A DNA stretch of 64,000 bases, taken from NCBI GenBank assembly GCA_036378175.1, contig DASUWY010000079.1, positions 1 to 64,000 on the forward strand, given 5' to 3'. Made by a program: the position numbers and the translations under genes. The DNA is from Thermoleophilaceae bacterium (GTDB taxonomy: Bacteria; Actinomycetota; Thermoleophilia; Solirubrobacterales; Thermoleophilaceae). Each line of letters begins with the position of its first letter. The first letter of the stretch is position 1. Below, one piece after another: positions 10,196-18,682 of the stretch. Under the pieces are notes generated by a model. The model searched no databases, was not told the DNA's origin, and saw only the letters and a program-made list of their open reading frames with translations.

Positions 10196-11359
10196 ATGGA
10201 GACTCAGCTGTTGGTGATCGGCGCCGGGCCCTATGCGCTCTCCACCGCGGCGCTCGCGCGGGAGAGCGGCATCGACACGGTGATCCTCGGACGCCCGATG
10301 GGCTTCTGGCGCGAGCACATGCCCGCGGGGATGTTCCTGCGGTCCGGCCCGGACTGGCACCTCGATGGCGGCGGCGTCCACACGCTCGAGGCGTACCTGC
10401 ACGAGCGTCAGATCCGCCCCGACGAGGTGGACCCGATCCCGATCGAGCTCTTCCTCGATTACGCAGACTGGTTCAGGGAGCTGAAGGGGCTCGATGTGCG
10501 CGCGGACTTCGTGACCCGTCTCGAGAAGACGAATGGACGTTTCGACGCCACGCTCGAGAGCGGCGAGCATGTAGTGGCGGACGCCGTCGTGGCAGCGCCG
10601 GGCGTCCGCCACTACGCCTGTCTGCCCGAATGGGCGGCTTCGCTACCGCCCGATTGCGCGGCGCACACCTGCGACCTCGTGAGTTTCGACGACGTTGCCG
10701 GGGCGCGCGTGCTGATCGTCGGCGGCAGGCAGAGCGCGTACGAGTGGGCGGCGCTCATCGGTGAGCACGGCGCGGAGCGGATCGACGTGGTGCACCGGCA
10801 CGACGTGCCGCGCTTCGAGCGTGTGAGCTGGCGCTTCGTGGACGCTCACGTGGAGCGGACGCTGAACGTGCCCGGCTACTGGCGCAAGCTGCCGAAGGAG
10901 GAGCAGGATGCCATCGCCCGCCGCTTCTGGGAGGTGGGGCGGCTCACGCTCGAGCAGTGGCTCACGCCGCGTCTCGACCCGAAGCGCGTGCACCGCCGGC
11001 CGGGCACCGAGGTGGTGGAGGCGGGCTGCCGTGACGGCGACCCGATGCGGATCACGCTGTCCGACTCAACACGCCTTGAAGTGGACCGTGTGGTGTTCGC
11101 GTGCGGATACCGCGCCGACCTGCAGGGCGTGCCGTATCTCGAGGGCGTGATCGACCGGGTGGAGCTGGCGGACGGCTTCCCGGTGCTCGACGAGTCGTTC
11201 CAGACCACGCTCGACGGCCTCTACGTCAGCGGCTTCTCCGCCACGAGGGACTTCGGCCCGTTCTTCGGGTTTGTGAAGGGATCGCCCGCGGCGGCCACGC
11301 TGATCGTGCGGGATGTGATCGCACCGGCCCGGCAGCCGTCGTCAGCGCACAGCGTCTGA
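10196..11359 (+). CDS. FAD/NAD(P)-binding oxidoreductase, flavin-monooxygenase-like
   Basis: A 387-residue protein with an N-terminal FAD Rossmann motif GAGPYAL (residues 9-15), a second nucleotide motif VLIVGGRQSAYEWA mid-sequence for NAD(P)H, and a late FACGYRADL block. This layout is that of class B flavin monooxygenase-like or SidA/Trk-like oxidoreductases. The typical FxGxxxHxxxW Baeyer-Villiger fingerprint is not evident, so I do not call the reaction. Start is the ATG at 10196. Its 3' end overlaps the convergent SDR by 18 bases. Substrate unknown. Confidence 0.82.
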   Translation: METQLLVIGAGPYALSTAALARESGIDTVILGRPMGFWREHMPAGMFLRSGPDWHLDGGGVHTLEAYLHERQIRPDEVDPIPIELFLDYADWFRELKGLDVRADFVTRLEKTNGRFDATLESGEHVVADAVVAAPGVRHYACLPEWAASLPPDCAAHTCDLVSFDDVAGARVLIVGGRQSAYEWAALIGEHGAERIDVVHRHDVPRFERVSWRFVDAHVERTLNVPGYWRKLPKEEQDAIARRFWEVGRLTLEQWLTPRLDPKRVHRRPGTEVVEAGCRDGDPMRITLSDSTRLEVDRVVFACGYRADLQGVPYLEGVIDRVELADGFPVLDESFQTTLDGLYVSGFSATRDFGPFFGFVKGSPAAATLIVRDVIAPARQPSSAHSV

Positions 11360-12082
11360 GAGCGCCTTCGCGGCGGCACCTCCCGAGAACCCGCCGTCCA
11401 CCGGAATGTCCGCTCCGCTGATGAAGCTCGACTCTTCCGACATCAGGAAGACCATCAGCCCGGCCACATCGTCCACCTCGCCGGCGCGGCCGAGCGGCGT
11501 CAGGCTCACGTTGGCGCCCCGGAACGCCGGGGGCGCGGTACGCGTCATCGCCGTGTCGATGTAGCCGGGGTGCACCGCGTTCACGCGGATGCCGCGTGAC
11601 CCGAGCTCGGTGGCCGCGCAATGCGTCAGCCCGCGCAGCGCCCACTTGCTGGCCGTGTAGGCGGCCGTGTAGTGGCCGGTGAGCGCCGCGACGGACCCCA
11701 CGTTGACTATCGACGCACCTCTGCGCATCAACGGAAGCAGCGCCTGGATCCCCAGCATCGCGCCGGTCACGTTCACCGCCAGCACCCGGTTCCAGTCGTC
11801 CAACTCCACATCGCCGAGCCTCACTCGGCTCGTGATCCCCGCGTTGTTGATCAGCCCGTCCACGCGGCCGAAGCTCGCATCGACCCAGTCGGCGAGCTCT
11901 CGCCAGCTGCCTGGATCGGTTACGTCGAGCCGCCGCGGGTGGAGTGCTTCGTCGTCGATCTGCTTCACGTCCGCTGCCACCACCGTCGCGCCCTCTGACG
12001 CAAGGGCGAGCGCCTCCGCCCGCCCCTGGCCCTGAGCCGCGCCGCTCACGACGATCACTCGGCCCTCGAGCTTGCCGGTCAT
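11342..12082 (-). CDS. Short-chain dehydrogenase/reductase (SDR)
   Basis: A 246-residue classical SDR, NAD(P)-dependent oxidoreductase of alcohols or ketones. Visible motifs: cofactor loop GAAQGQG (14-20), NNAG (79-82), and the catalytic Ser130, Tyr142 and Lys146 (YTASK). Asp38 after the second strand suggests NAD preference. Start ATG at 12082 follows the MetE-like gene's stop by 10 bases, and upstream open frame is antisense-like sequence without SDR similarity. It is the last gene of the minus-strand series that begins with the ABC transporter, so it probably acts on the imported compound or a derivative. Confidence 0.92.
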   Translation of the reverse strand: MTGKLEGRVIVVSGAAQGQGRAEALALASEGATVVAADVKQIDDEALHPRRLDVTDPGSWRELADWVDASFGRVDGLINNAGITSRVRLGDVELDDWNRVLAVNVTGAMLGIQALLPLMRRGASIVNVGSVAALTGHYTAAYTASKWALRGLTHCAATELGSRGIRVNAVHPGYIDTAMTRTAPPAFRGANVSLTPLGRAGEVDDVAGLMVFLMSEESSFISGADIPVDGGFSGGAAAKALSDAVR

Positions 12083-12092
12083 GCGCGCCGGC

Positions 12093-13256
12093 TCAGTGGC
12101 CCCAAACGCGGTCCGCCACCCGCGCGACGAGCTCGAGCTTGCGCCACTGCGTGTCCTCGTCCACATCGTTGCCGCCGGCCTCGGAGGCGAAGCCGCACTG
12201 CGGGCAGAGCGCCAGCTGCGAGACGTCGAGGTAGCGCCCGGCCTCCTCGAGGTGCTGCAGCAGCACGTCCTCGGACTCGAGCGCCGGGTTCTTCGTCGAG
12301 ACGATCCCCATGCCCACCACCGGCCCCTCCGGCACATGGCGCAGCGCCGAGTAATCGCCCATGCGGGAGGTGTCGTCCCACTCGACGAGGAACGAGTCGT
12401 ACGGCAGCGAGAAGAACGCCTCGGCCACGGGGTCGAGCGAGCCGCTGACCATGTACATGCCGCGCAGGTTGCCGCGGCAGAGGTGGATCGCGGTGCGGAC
12501 GTGGTCGGGAAGACCCTGCACGATCATCGTGTCCGCCATCACCGAGCCCTGGAGCATCTGGTCGAGGTCCGCGCCCATCGCCTTCATCTGGGCGCTGAAC
12601 TGCGGGTCCGCGATCAGCGGATAGGCGGGGTAGTCGAGCTGGATGTACGTGGCGCCGGCCGCCACGGCCTCGTCGATCAGCTCCCGCAGGATCTGGAGGG
12701 AATGGCCCGCCATCTCCTCGAAGCTCGAGTAGACCTTGTCCGTGACGCCGGGGCGGAACATCATCGGGTTCGCGATCGAGGACGCCGCCGGGAAGGTCAC
12801 CTTCACCGGTCGCTCGGTGAGCCCAGCGACGTACTCCGCCTCGGTCGCGCCGGGGCTGGCGATCTTCTCGAGGCGCTCCGCCACGATCGGCCGCCCCTCC
12901 ACCTCGAGCGTCTCCCCGCTGTCGTTGCGGAAGGTGATCTTCTGCTCGTGGTTCGGCGCGAACCCGCGCACCGCCTGGTCGAACGAGCCCATGAAGAACA
13001 CGCGTCGGAACTCGCCGTCGGTGACGCAGTCGAGACCCGCCGCCTCCTGCTTGGCCACCGCATCGCGGATGCACTCGTCCTCGATTTCGCGCAGCGCGGC
13101 CTGGTTGGCCTGCGCGAAGTCGAGGCTCGCGTCCGTCGGCCGCGCCTCGTCCATCGAGAACGACGACACCTGCGAGATCGCGTCAAGCAGCCGCTTGGGC
13201 CTCAGCAGGCTCCCGACGTGCTCCGCGCGCGGGACTGTGCGAGTGGCAGTTGTCAT
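12093..13256 (-). CDS. Cobalamin-independent methionine-synthase-like (MetE C-terminal family) zinc methyltransferase
   Basis: A 387-residue single-barrel relative of the MetE catalytic domain, lacking the MetE N-terminal half. The zinc site is recognisable: His258 and Cys260 in AIHLCRGNLRG and Cys354 in ALCPQCGF, with Glu292 a candidate fourth ligand. In MetE this zinc activates the homocysteine thiol. Stand-alone core proteins are known either as methionine synthases or as methyltransferases of other substrates. It starts 3 bases after the binding-protein gene stop, within the ABC-transporter gene series, which argues for a catabolic or transport-linked role over housekeeping methionine synthesis. 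Methyl donor and acceptor are not predictable. Confidence 0.85.
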   Translation of the reverse strand: MTTATRTVPRAEHVGSLLRPKRLLDAISQVSSFSMDEARPTDASLDFAQANQAALREIEDECIRDAVAKQEAAGLDCVTDGEFRRVFFMGSFDQAVRGFAPNHEQKITFRNDSGETLEVEGRPIVAERLEKIASPGATEAEYVAGLTERPVKVTFPAASSIANPMMFRPGVTDKVYSSFEEMAGHSLQILRELIDEAVAAGATYIQLDYPAYPLIADPQFSAQMKAMGADLDQMLQGSVMADTMIVQGLPDHVRTAIHLCRGNLRGMYMVSGSLDPVAEAFFSLPYDSFLVEWDDTSRMGDYSALRHVPEGPVVGMGIVSTKNPALESEDVLLQHLEEAGRYLDVSQLALCPQCGFASEAGGNDVDEDTQWRKLELVARVADRVWGH

Positions 13257-13259
13257 CGA

Positions 13260-14558
13260 TCACCCCACCGGTGCCGGGTTGTTGAAGAAGTCGTTGATGA
13301 AGCTCGACGGCATGAAGCTCTGCGGATCGCCGGACACCGTTCCCGGCGTGGTGATGCTCCAGGTCGGCTCCGACCAGTCGGCCAGGTTCGCATCCGTGAT
13401 CACCGGGTTCTCGGCGACGAGGGTGTTGAGCTTCACGCCCTGCCCGGCCAGCATTCGCATGGCCACCTCGTGCAGTGCACGCGCCGCGGGCACCGGCGGC
13501 AGGCTTGTGGAAGAGGCGTGATAGCTCGACTGGTTCTGGCGCCAGTAGCCGAGGAAGCCCTTGTCCATGCCCACCTCGGCGAATGGCGGGATCGGCCGGC
13601 CCGTCTGCTTGAACGCCTGCAGCGTGCCGACGCTCTCGCCCGCCAGTGTGGTCACCCCGTCGATCTTCTGCGGGTGCGTGGCCAGGTACTTGAGGGTCTC
13701 CGACTTGGCGCCGCTCTCGGAGAACGCGCCGTAGATCTCGCCGCCCACCTTCATGCCGGGGCAGCTCTTGATCGCGTTGTCCCAGCCCTCGTTGGTCTGG
13801 TTGTCCACCGCCGCGCCCGCGAGTGCGCGTACCTCCACGACGTTGCCCTTACCGCCCATCAGCTTGGTCACGTACGACATCGTGGTGGCGGCATCGAGAT
13901 AGTTGTTGCCGTCCACGTTCACGGCGCCGTCGACCGGCACCGGGCTGAGCAGCGTGACGGTGGGGATCCCGGCGGCCTTGGCTCGCTGCACCGGGCCGTC
14001 GAACGAGTCCTGCGAGGGCGTCTCGAGGATGATCAGATCCGGGTGCGCCTGAACCAGCTGGTTGTACTGCTGGAGCTGCTGCCCGATGTCGATGTTGCTG
14101 CCGGTGGTCTTGATGATCACCTGCTTGACGTTCTTGTCCTGGCCGAAGTCCTTCTTGATCGAGTTGACTATCTGGACCTGAAAGTCGCTCACCAGCTGGG
14201 CCCAGGAGACGGCGATTGTGTACGGGCCGGGATGCGAGGGCTTCCAGTTCGCCCATGCGCTCTTCAACACCTTGACGGTGCTCTGCGGGAAGTCCGCGTA
14301 GCCACCGAGCGCCTGCTTGTGGGCGGCGTCGAGCCCGGCGATCACTCCGTCTGGATCGGCGGGCTGCTTGGCGGAGAAGCTGCCGCAGCCGGACGCCGGC
14401 GGCTTCCAGTTGGCTGCGAAGGCGGGGATCTTGGCGCCGCCCGAGCTGCTGCCGCTGCTCGAGCTGCCGCTGCCGCCGCAGGCCGCGACGAGGATCGTGG
14501 TGGACGCGACGGCAAGCGCCGTCAAGAGCTGAGTTGTTCTGGTGCGCATGTGGTTCAT
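13260..14558 (-). CDS. Sugar-type ABC transporter substrate-binding lipoprotein
   Basis: A 432-residue periplasmic-binding-protein-like lipoprotein (type I fold). It has a signal sequence with lipobox LVAAC, giving predicted lipidation at Cys27, followed by a Gly/Ser-rich linker. The middle contains the GIPTVTLLSPV and DGNNYLDAA segments typical of the ribose/CUT2 binding family, but the family usually has about 320-370 residues, so this one is long. Start ATG at 14558 (another ATG at 14549). It belongs to the ATPase and permeases at 15092-18496 but is separated from them by a small secreted-protein gene and a strong hairpin. Ligand unknown; neighbours suggest an aromatic or glycosidic compound. 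Confidence 0.88.
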   Translation of the reverse strand: MNHMRTRTTQLLTALAVASTTILVAACGGSGSSSSGSSSGGAKIPAFAANWKPPASGCGSFSAKQPADPDGVIAGLDAAHKQALGGYADFPQSTVKVLKSAWANWKPSHPGPYTIAVSWAQLVSDFQVQIVNSIKKDFGQDKNVKQVIIKTTGSNIDIGQQLQQYNQLVQAHPDLIILETPSQDSFDGPVQRAKAAGIPTVTLLSPVPVDGAVNVDGNNYLDAATTMSYVTKLMGGKGNVVEVRALAGAAVDNQTNEGWDNAIKSCPGMKVGGEIYGAFSESGAKSETLKYLATHPQKIDGVTTLAGESVGTLQAFKQTGRPIPPFAEVGMDKGFLGYWRQNQSSYHASSTSLPPVPAARALHEVAMRMLAGQGVKLNTLVAENPVITDANLADWSEPTWSITTPGTVSGDPQSFMPSSFINDFFNNPAPVG

Positions 14559-14568
14559 CGCTTGGGCA

Positions 14569-14600
14569 AAAGGGGCCGAGCGTCCTGGCTCGGCCCCTTT
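14569..14600 (-). terminator. Rho-independent terminator or attenuator hairpin just upstream of the binding-protein gene
   Basis: A perfect 12-bp inverted repeat (14569-14580 pairs with 14589-14600) with an 8-base loop. Read on the minus strand the stem ends CCCCUUUU, so it has a short U tract. It lies 11 bases after the stop of the small secreted-protein gene and ends 11 bases before the binding-protein ATG, inside the transporter gene series. Confidence 0.75.
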
Positions 14601-14610
14601 CACTTGCTCC

Positions 14611-15024
14611 CTAGTACCTGGCGGTTCCCTTGTAACGGAAGGTGCCGGTGGAGAGCTTTCCGGCGAACGTGCCCTTGCCGGTGATGCCCTTGTACTTGCC
14701 GGTGCCGGACCCCTTCACGATCCTCCAGGTGCCCTTGGCATCGTTGGCGGCGCCGGTGGTGCCGTGACCTATCAGCGTGAACTTGCCGGCACCGCACTTC
14801 CAGTGCTGGGTGGTATTCGGAATCACCAGCTTGCCGGTCATCTTGCAGGTGCCGAAGGGTGAGCCCTTGTAGGTGGAATGCACCTTGATCCCGCTCGTGC
14901 CGCCGTGACCGAGCATGTTCACCTTGTGCGACGACTTCGCGAACGCGGTGGCTACGAACGCTGTGACGAGCAGCGCGCAGAGCGCGCAGAGCAGCAGCAC
15001 GAGGCTGCGAGTCTTCCCTCTCAC
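14611..15024 (-). CDS. Small secreted protein of unknown function in the ABC operon
   Basis: A 137-residue protein with a classical signal peptide (charged MRGKTR, a Leu/Ala core to about residue 28, AFA cleavage site). The mature part is Gly/Thr/Lys-rich with alternating strand-like segments (GKYKGITGKGTFAGK, GTFRYKGTARY), resembling small beta-barrel proteins such as allene-oxide-cyclase-like or DUF3224-type folds; this is an impression only. Two cysteines (GTCKMTG, HWKCGAG) could form a disulphide. The GTG start has a strong GGAGGAG site. It sits between permease and binding protein, an unusual place for an extra exported protein. Function unknown. Confidence 0.75.
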   Translation of the reverse strand: MRGKTRSLVLLLCALCALLVTAFVATAFAKSSHKVNMLGHGGTSGIKVHSTYKGSPFGTCKMTGKLVIPNTTQHWKCGAGKFTLIGHGTTGAANDAKGTWRIVKGSGTGKYKGITGKGTFAGKLSTGTFRYKGTARY

Positions 15025-15091
15025 GTGATCTCCTCCAGTGAGGTTGTGTGCGCGTGCGCACGGTTGGTTCGGGCCGACGGCGTCTGCCTCA

Positions 15092-16066
15092 TCAGATCGT
15101 GTCCCTCAGCCGGCGATCGCGGCCGTAACCGGCCACGACGATGAGGATCAGCACGCCGAAGATGATCTGCTGGTCGGCGGTGTCGTAGCCGTGGCCGACC
15201 AGGATGGTTGTGAGCTCGGTGAGGATGAGCGCGCCGAGCACCGTGTGGGTGTAGTCGCCGCGCGCGCCCATGATGGTGGTGCCGCCGACGATGACGGCGG
15301 TGAGCCCCTGGAACAGGTACGGGTCGCCGAGCGTCTGGTCCGCACCCGAGAAGCCGGCCAGCAGCACGCCGACGATCGCCGAGCAGACGGCACTCGCCGC
15401 GAACACCACGGTCCACACGCGGGCCGTGTTCACGCGCGCTAGATCCGCGGCGCGCGGATTGGCCCCGGTGGCGTAGAGCCTGCGCCCCGGCACGGTGCGG
15501 TGCAGAACGAGGCCGGCGAGGATCGCGACCATCGCCCAGATCACCACCACCGGGCTGATGCTCACGCCGAAGGTGGTGCCGGTCGGCGACGTGAGGTTCG
15601 ATAGGAAGGTCGGTGCCGAGCCCGTGAGCTTCCCGCCCGTCCACGCGAGACAGCCGCCGGACGCGAGCGCGCCCATGCCGAGAGTGACGATCAGCGGCTG
15701 GATCCGGTAGCGGTGACAGATCCAGCCGCTGATCGCGCCCATCGCCGCGGCGAGCACGAGGATCACCGCGAACGCGGGCACGAAGGCCCAGTGGTGTGTT
15801 CCGCAAAGCTGGCTGACGAGGATCGCGCCGGCCACGATGAAGCCGGGAATCGACAGGTCGAGCCCGCCGACGATCATCACGATCGTCTGACCGAGCGCCG
15901 CGAGTCCAAGCAGCGAAGCGAGAACGAGCATCGAGCGGACGCTGGTGCTCGCGGAGAAGCCGCTGATGGTCGCGGCCCCGTAGACGAACAGCGCGATGAG
16001 CGCCACCAGTTGCAACACCGGGGCGCGCCGCTGTACACGCCCGATCGTGGCCGCGGCGGCGCTCAT
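15092..16066 (-). CDS. ABC transporter permease, ribose/xylose (CUT2/RbsC) type
   Basis: A 324-residue inner-membrane permease of the BPD_transp_2 family with about 9-10 hydrophobic segments. The family block MIVGGLDLSIPGFIV near residue 70 and ATGANPRAADLARV plus GVLLAGFSGADQ later are diagnostic of RbsC-like proteins. ATG at 16066 overlaps the upstream permease stop by 4 bases (ATGA) and has a GGAGGGAG ribosome binding site, so translation is coupled. The open frame extends upstream, but that part is out-of-frame antisense-like sequence. It forms a permease heterodimer with the preceding gene. Confidence 0.92.
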   Translation of the reverse strand: MSAAAATIGRVQRRAPVLQLVALIALFVYGAATISGFSASTSVRSMLVLASLLGLAALGQTIVMIVGGLDLSIPGFIVAGAILVSQLCGTHHWAFVPAFAVILVLAAAMGAISGWICHRYRIQPLIVTLGMGALASGGCLAWTGGKLTGSAPTFLSNLTSPTGTTFGVSISPVVVIWAMVAILAGLVLHRTVPGRRLYATGANPRAADLARVNTARVWTVVFAASAVCSAIVGVLLAGFSGADQTLGDPYLFQGLTAVIVGGTTIMGARGDYTHTVLGALILTELTTILVGHGYDTADQQIIFGVLILIVVAGYGRDRRLRDTI

Positions 16067-17028
16067 GCGGTCTCCCTCCTGAGCCCCGGCCGCAGCGTCA
16101 TCAGCCGGGCGCCCACCACCACGCCGGCCACGAGCATCCCGCCGTACACCACGCTGTTCCAGGTGGGCGGCACGTTCACCGCCGAGAGCAGGGTCTGCAT
16201 CAGATAGATCGCGAAAGCCCCGAGCGCCGAGCCCAGGAGCCCACCCCGGCCGCCGCCGAGAACGGTGCCGCCGAGCGCCACGCCCGCCAGCGCGATCAGC
16301 GTGTACTGGGCCGCGCTCGCCGCCTGGCTGGACTGCACGAGAGCGGTGAGCGCGATGCCGCCCACGGCTGCGAACAAGCCGCCCAGCGAGTAGGCGACGA
16401 TGCGCGTGGCGGTGACGTCCACGCCCGCCGAGAACGCGGTGCTCTGGTTGCCGCCCACGGCGAAGAGCTGGCGGTGGTACGAGGTGCGGCTGAGCACGAG
16501 CCACACGGCGGCCGGGACGAGGATGGTGATGAGCGCGCCGGGGAAGAACCACACCTTGTCGCCGAGGTGCGTGGTCCAGTTGCCGGGCGGCGTGGGCCGG
16601 GGGCTGGCGCCGAACTTGAGGTTCAGCCCGATCAGGATGAAGAAGGTGCAGAGCGTGGCGATCACGGGCTGGTAGCGGAGCGTCGTAACGAGCACTCCGT
16701 TCACGGCGCCGATCCCCGCTCCGATCAGGAGGATCAGCGGCACGGCCGCCCAGCCGGACTCGAGCCCGTGCGGGAAGAACTTGTGGACGAGCAGGACGTT
16801 GCAGAACACCACGAGCGGACCCGCGGAGAGGTCGAGCCCGCCGCCGCCCGAGAGGATCGAAGGCGTGGACGCCATCGCCACGATCGCGAGCGGCGCGAAC
16901 GACGCCAGCTCCTGCGGCCAGTTGCCCGGCTTGCCGAAGCTCGGCTCGGCGATGATGTTCGCCACGAGCAGCGCGAGCGAGAGCAGCAGCGCGAATCCGA
17001 ACGGCCGGCTGCGCAGGAGCTCACGCAC
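16063..17028 (-). CDS. ABC transporter permease, ribose/xylose (CUT2/RbsC) type, partner subunit
   Basis: A 321-residue permease homologous to its neighbour, with about 9 membrane segments, the SGGGGLDLSAGPLVV block (family LDLSVG motif) and FAVGGNQSTAFSAGV. A GTG start at 17028 overlaps the ATPase stop by 8 bases, and its own stop overlaps the next permease start by 4. Two different permeases in tandem match CUT2 systems that use a heterodimeric channel. Loop CDS features give no ligand information. Confidence 0.92.
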   Translation of the reverse strand: MRELLRSRPFGFALLLSLALLVANIIAEPSFGKPGNWPQELASFAPLAIVAMASTPSILSGGGGLDLSAGPLVVFCNVLLVHKFFPHGLESGWAAVPLILLIGAGIGAVNGVLVTTLRYQPVIATLCTFFILIGLNLKFGASPRPTPPGNWTTHLGDKVWFFPGALITILVPAAVWLVLSRTSYHRQLFAVGGNQSTAFSAGVDVTATRIVAYSLGGLFAAVGGIALTALVQSSQAASAAQYTLIALAGVALGGTVLGGGRGGLLGSALGAFAIYLMQTLLSAVNVPPTWNSVVYGGMLVAGVVVGARLMTLRPGLRRETA

Positions 17029-18496
17029 GCGCAGGCTCCCCGAAGAACGCCGACACGAGGGCCTGGCGGCTGAGACGAGCGCGGGGGAGCTCGCAGAAGA
17101 TCGACCCCTCCCGGAACACGATGACCCGGTCCATCAGCTCGACGTGCTCGTCGAGCTCCGACGAGAGCATCACCACGCCGACGCCCTGCGCCGTCAGCTC
17201 GGCGAGCAGCGCGTACAGGTCGCGCTTGGCGCCGAGGTCCACGCCGCGGGTGGGGTCGTTCAGGAGGAGCACCTGCGGATCGGTGGCGAGCCAGCGCGCC
17301 ATCACGACCTTCTGCTGGTTGCCACCGGACAGCGTGGTGACCTGGTCCTCGGGATCGCCCATCGTGATCCGAAGCCGCTCGGCGTAGCGGGCCAGCCTCG
17401 CGCGCGTGCGCGTGTGCGAGATCAGCCCGCGGCGCACATCCTGCGAGAGCGTCGGAAGCGCGAAGTTCTCGCGTACGGACTTGGACTCGAAGAGGCCCTC
17501 GGCGCGACGCTCTCGCGGAACGTAGGCGGCGCGCACGCCGGCCTCGTGGCCGGCGCGCCAAAGCTCCTTGAGGAACTCGTCCTGGCCGTGGCCCTCGAGC
17601 CCCGCGAGGCCGATCATCTCGCCCGCGCGCACATCCAGGCCGCCGTGGCGGAGCAGCGTCTCGCCCGGCTCCCGCCGCGCCGCCTCGTCGCGGGCGGCGG
17701 CGGGCGCCAGGTGATCCGCACCCGTCATGAGCCGCACCAGCTCCTCGCTTGTGGCCTGGCCGCGCTCGAGCGTGGCGACCGTCTCGCCGGAGCGCATCAC
17801 CGTGCAGCGGTCTCCCACCTCGCCGATCTCGTCCATGCGGTGCGAGATGAAGATCACGCCCACTCCCTCCGCGGCGAGGCGGCGGAGGATCGCGAATAGG
17901 CGGTCGCGCGTGGCCACGTCGAGCGCCGAGGTGGCCTCGTCGAGAATCAGGATGCGCGGGTTGCGCACGAGCGCCCTGGCGATGCAGCACGCCTGGCGGT
18001 CCGACAGCGAGAGCGCCTCGGCGGGCAGGTCGAGCGGGGGAGCCGCGCCGAGCAGCTCGGACAGCACCGTGGTGGCGCGCTCGCGCTTGGTGGCGGAGGG
18101 GGTGCGATCGCGGAACAGGCCATCGGTGCCCACCCACACGTTCTCGAGCACCGACCTCGGCTCCACCACCAGCACCTCCTGGAACACCGTCGCCACACCG
18201 GCGCGCATCGACTCCTTCGGGGTGGCCAGGTGATCCACCGTCGTGTGGCCCACGGTGATCTGGCCGCTGTCCGGCCGGTGTACCCCCGCCAGCAGCTTGA
18301 CGAGAGTGCTCTTGCCCGAGCCGTTCTCGCCCACGATCGCGTGGATCTCGCCCGCGCGAACCTCGATTGACGCGGACCGGAGCGCCTGCGTGGCGCCGAA
18401 AGCCTTTGCGGCGTCAGTGACGCGGAGGGCCACCTGCTGAGCCGGCGCGGACGTCCGATCGTTGTCGGCGGAACGCTCCGCCGCAGGCTGAAGCAA
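17021..18496 (-). CDS. Sugar ABC transporter ATP-binding protein, double-domain (RbsA type)
   Basis: A 491-residue fused tandem ATPase. Domain 1 has Walker A GENGSGKST (56-64) and Walker B RILILDEAT, but its signature is degenerate (LSLSDRQ where LSGGQ is expected). Domain 2 has a degenerate Walker A (GLEGHGQDE), a good signature LSGGNQQK and Walker B VLLLNDPT. A degenerate second Walker A is normal for RbsA proteins. The TTG start at 18496 is supported by an excellent GGAGGAGGAG site 9 bases upstream. It is the first gene of the transporter operon and divergent from the TetR gene, with three dyad repeats between them. Confidence 0.93.
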   Translation of the reverse strand: MLQPAAERSADNDRTSAPAQQVALRVTDAAKAFGATQALRSASIEVRAGEIHAIVGENGSGKSTLVKLLAGVHRPDSGQITVGHTTVDHLATPKESMRAGVATVFQEVLVVEPRSVLENVWVGTDGLFRDRTPSATKRERATTVLSELLGAAPPLDLPAEALSLSDRQACCIARALVRNPRILILDEATSALDVATRDRLFAILRRLAAEGVGVIFISHRMDEIGEVGDRCTVMRSGETVATLERGQATSEELVRLMTGADHLAPAAARDEAARREPGETLLRHGGLDVRAGEMIGLAGLEGHGQDEFLKELWRAGHEAGVRAAYVPRERRAEGLFESKSVRENFALPTLSQDVRRGLISHTRTRARLARYAERLRITMGDPEDQVTTLSGGNQQKVVMARWLATDPQVLLLNDPTRGVDLGAKRDLYALLAELTAQGVGVVMLSSELDEHVELMDRVIVFREGSIFCELPRARLSRQALVSAFFGEPARA

Positions 18497-18546
18497 CAGA
18501 AACTTCTCCTCCTCCGAAGGTCCGGGCCGGCCGTCCGGCCTACCTA

Positions 18547-18564
18547 GAACTCGAAGGCCGATTC
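18547..18564. promoter_or_regulatory. Candidate TetR operator, copy 1
   Basis: GAACTCGAAG followed by GCCGATTC: left half-site GAACTCGAA with the TCGAAG-N5-TTC core shared with four other sites; the right half is the weakest of the set. It lies about 50 bases upstream of the ABC ATPase start. Confidence 0.55.
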
Positions 18565-18574
18565 GCCGCTACAC

Positions 18575-18597
18575 GAACTCGAAGTTGGATTCTAATC
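18575..18597. promoter_or_regulatory. Candidate TetR operator, copy 2
   Basis: Left half GAACTCGAAG, then five spacer bases and TTCTAATC as right half (GATTAGAA when reversed). Same TCGAAG-N5-TTC core as copies 1 and 3-5. Central in the TetR/ABC-transporter divergent region, 28 bases after copy 1. Confidence 0.6.
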
Positions 18598-18651
18598 ACG
18601 GCTGAAAAGTGCTGTCAAGACGGTCTTTAGGATTCACCTCGGCCATGGGCA

Positions 18652-18676
18652 GAATTTCGAAGATGTGTTCTAATTC
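18652..18676. promoter_or_regulatory. Candidate TetR operator, copy 3 (best dyad)
   Basis: The clearest inverted repeat of the set: GAATTTCGAA on the left and TTCTAATTC on the right (reverse GAATTAGAA), about 25 bases in all. It ends 6 bases before the TetR ATG, where no ribosome binding site is visible, so a bound repressor would cover the regulator's own start region. Confidence 0.65.
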
Positions 18677-18682
18677 GGACTG

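Noticed and set aside
12072-14684. 870-codon plus-strand open frame across the MetE-like and binding-protein genes
   Set aside because: Antisense shadow; repetitive Arg/His/Leu composition and no domain, against two clearly recognisable minus-strand genes.
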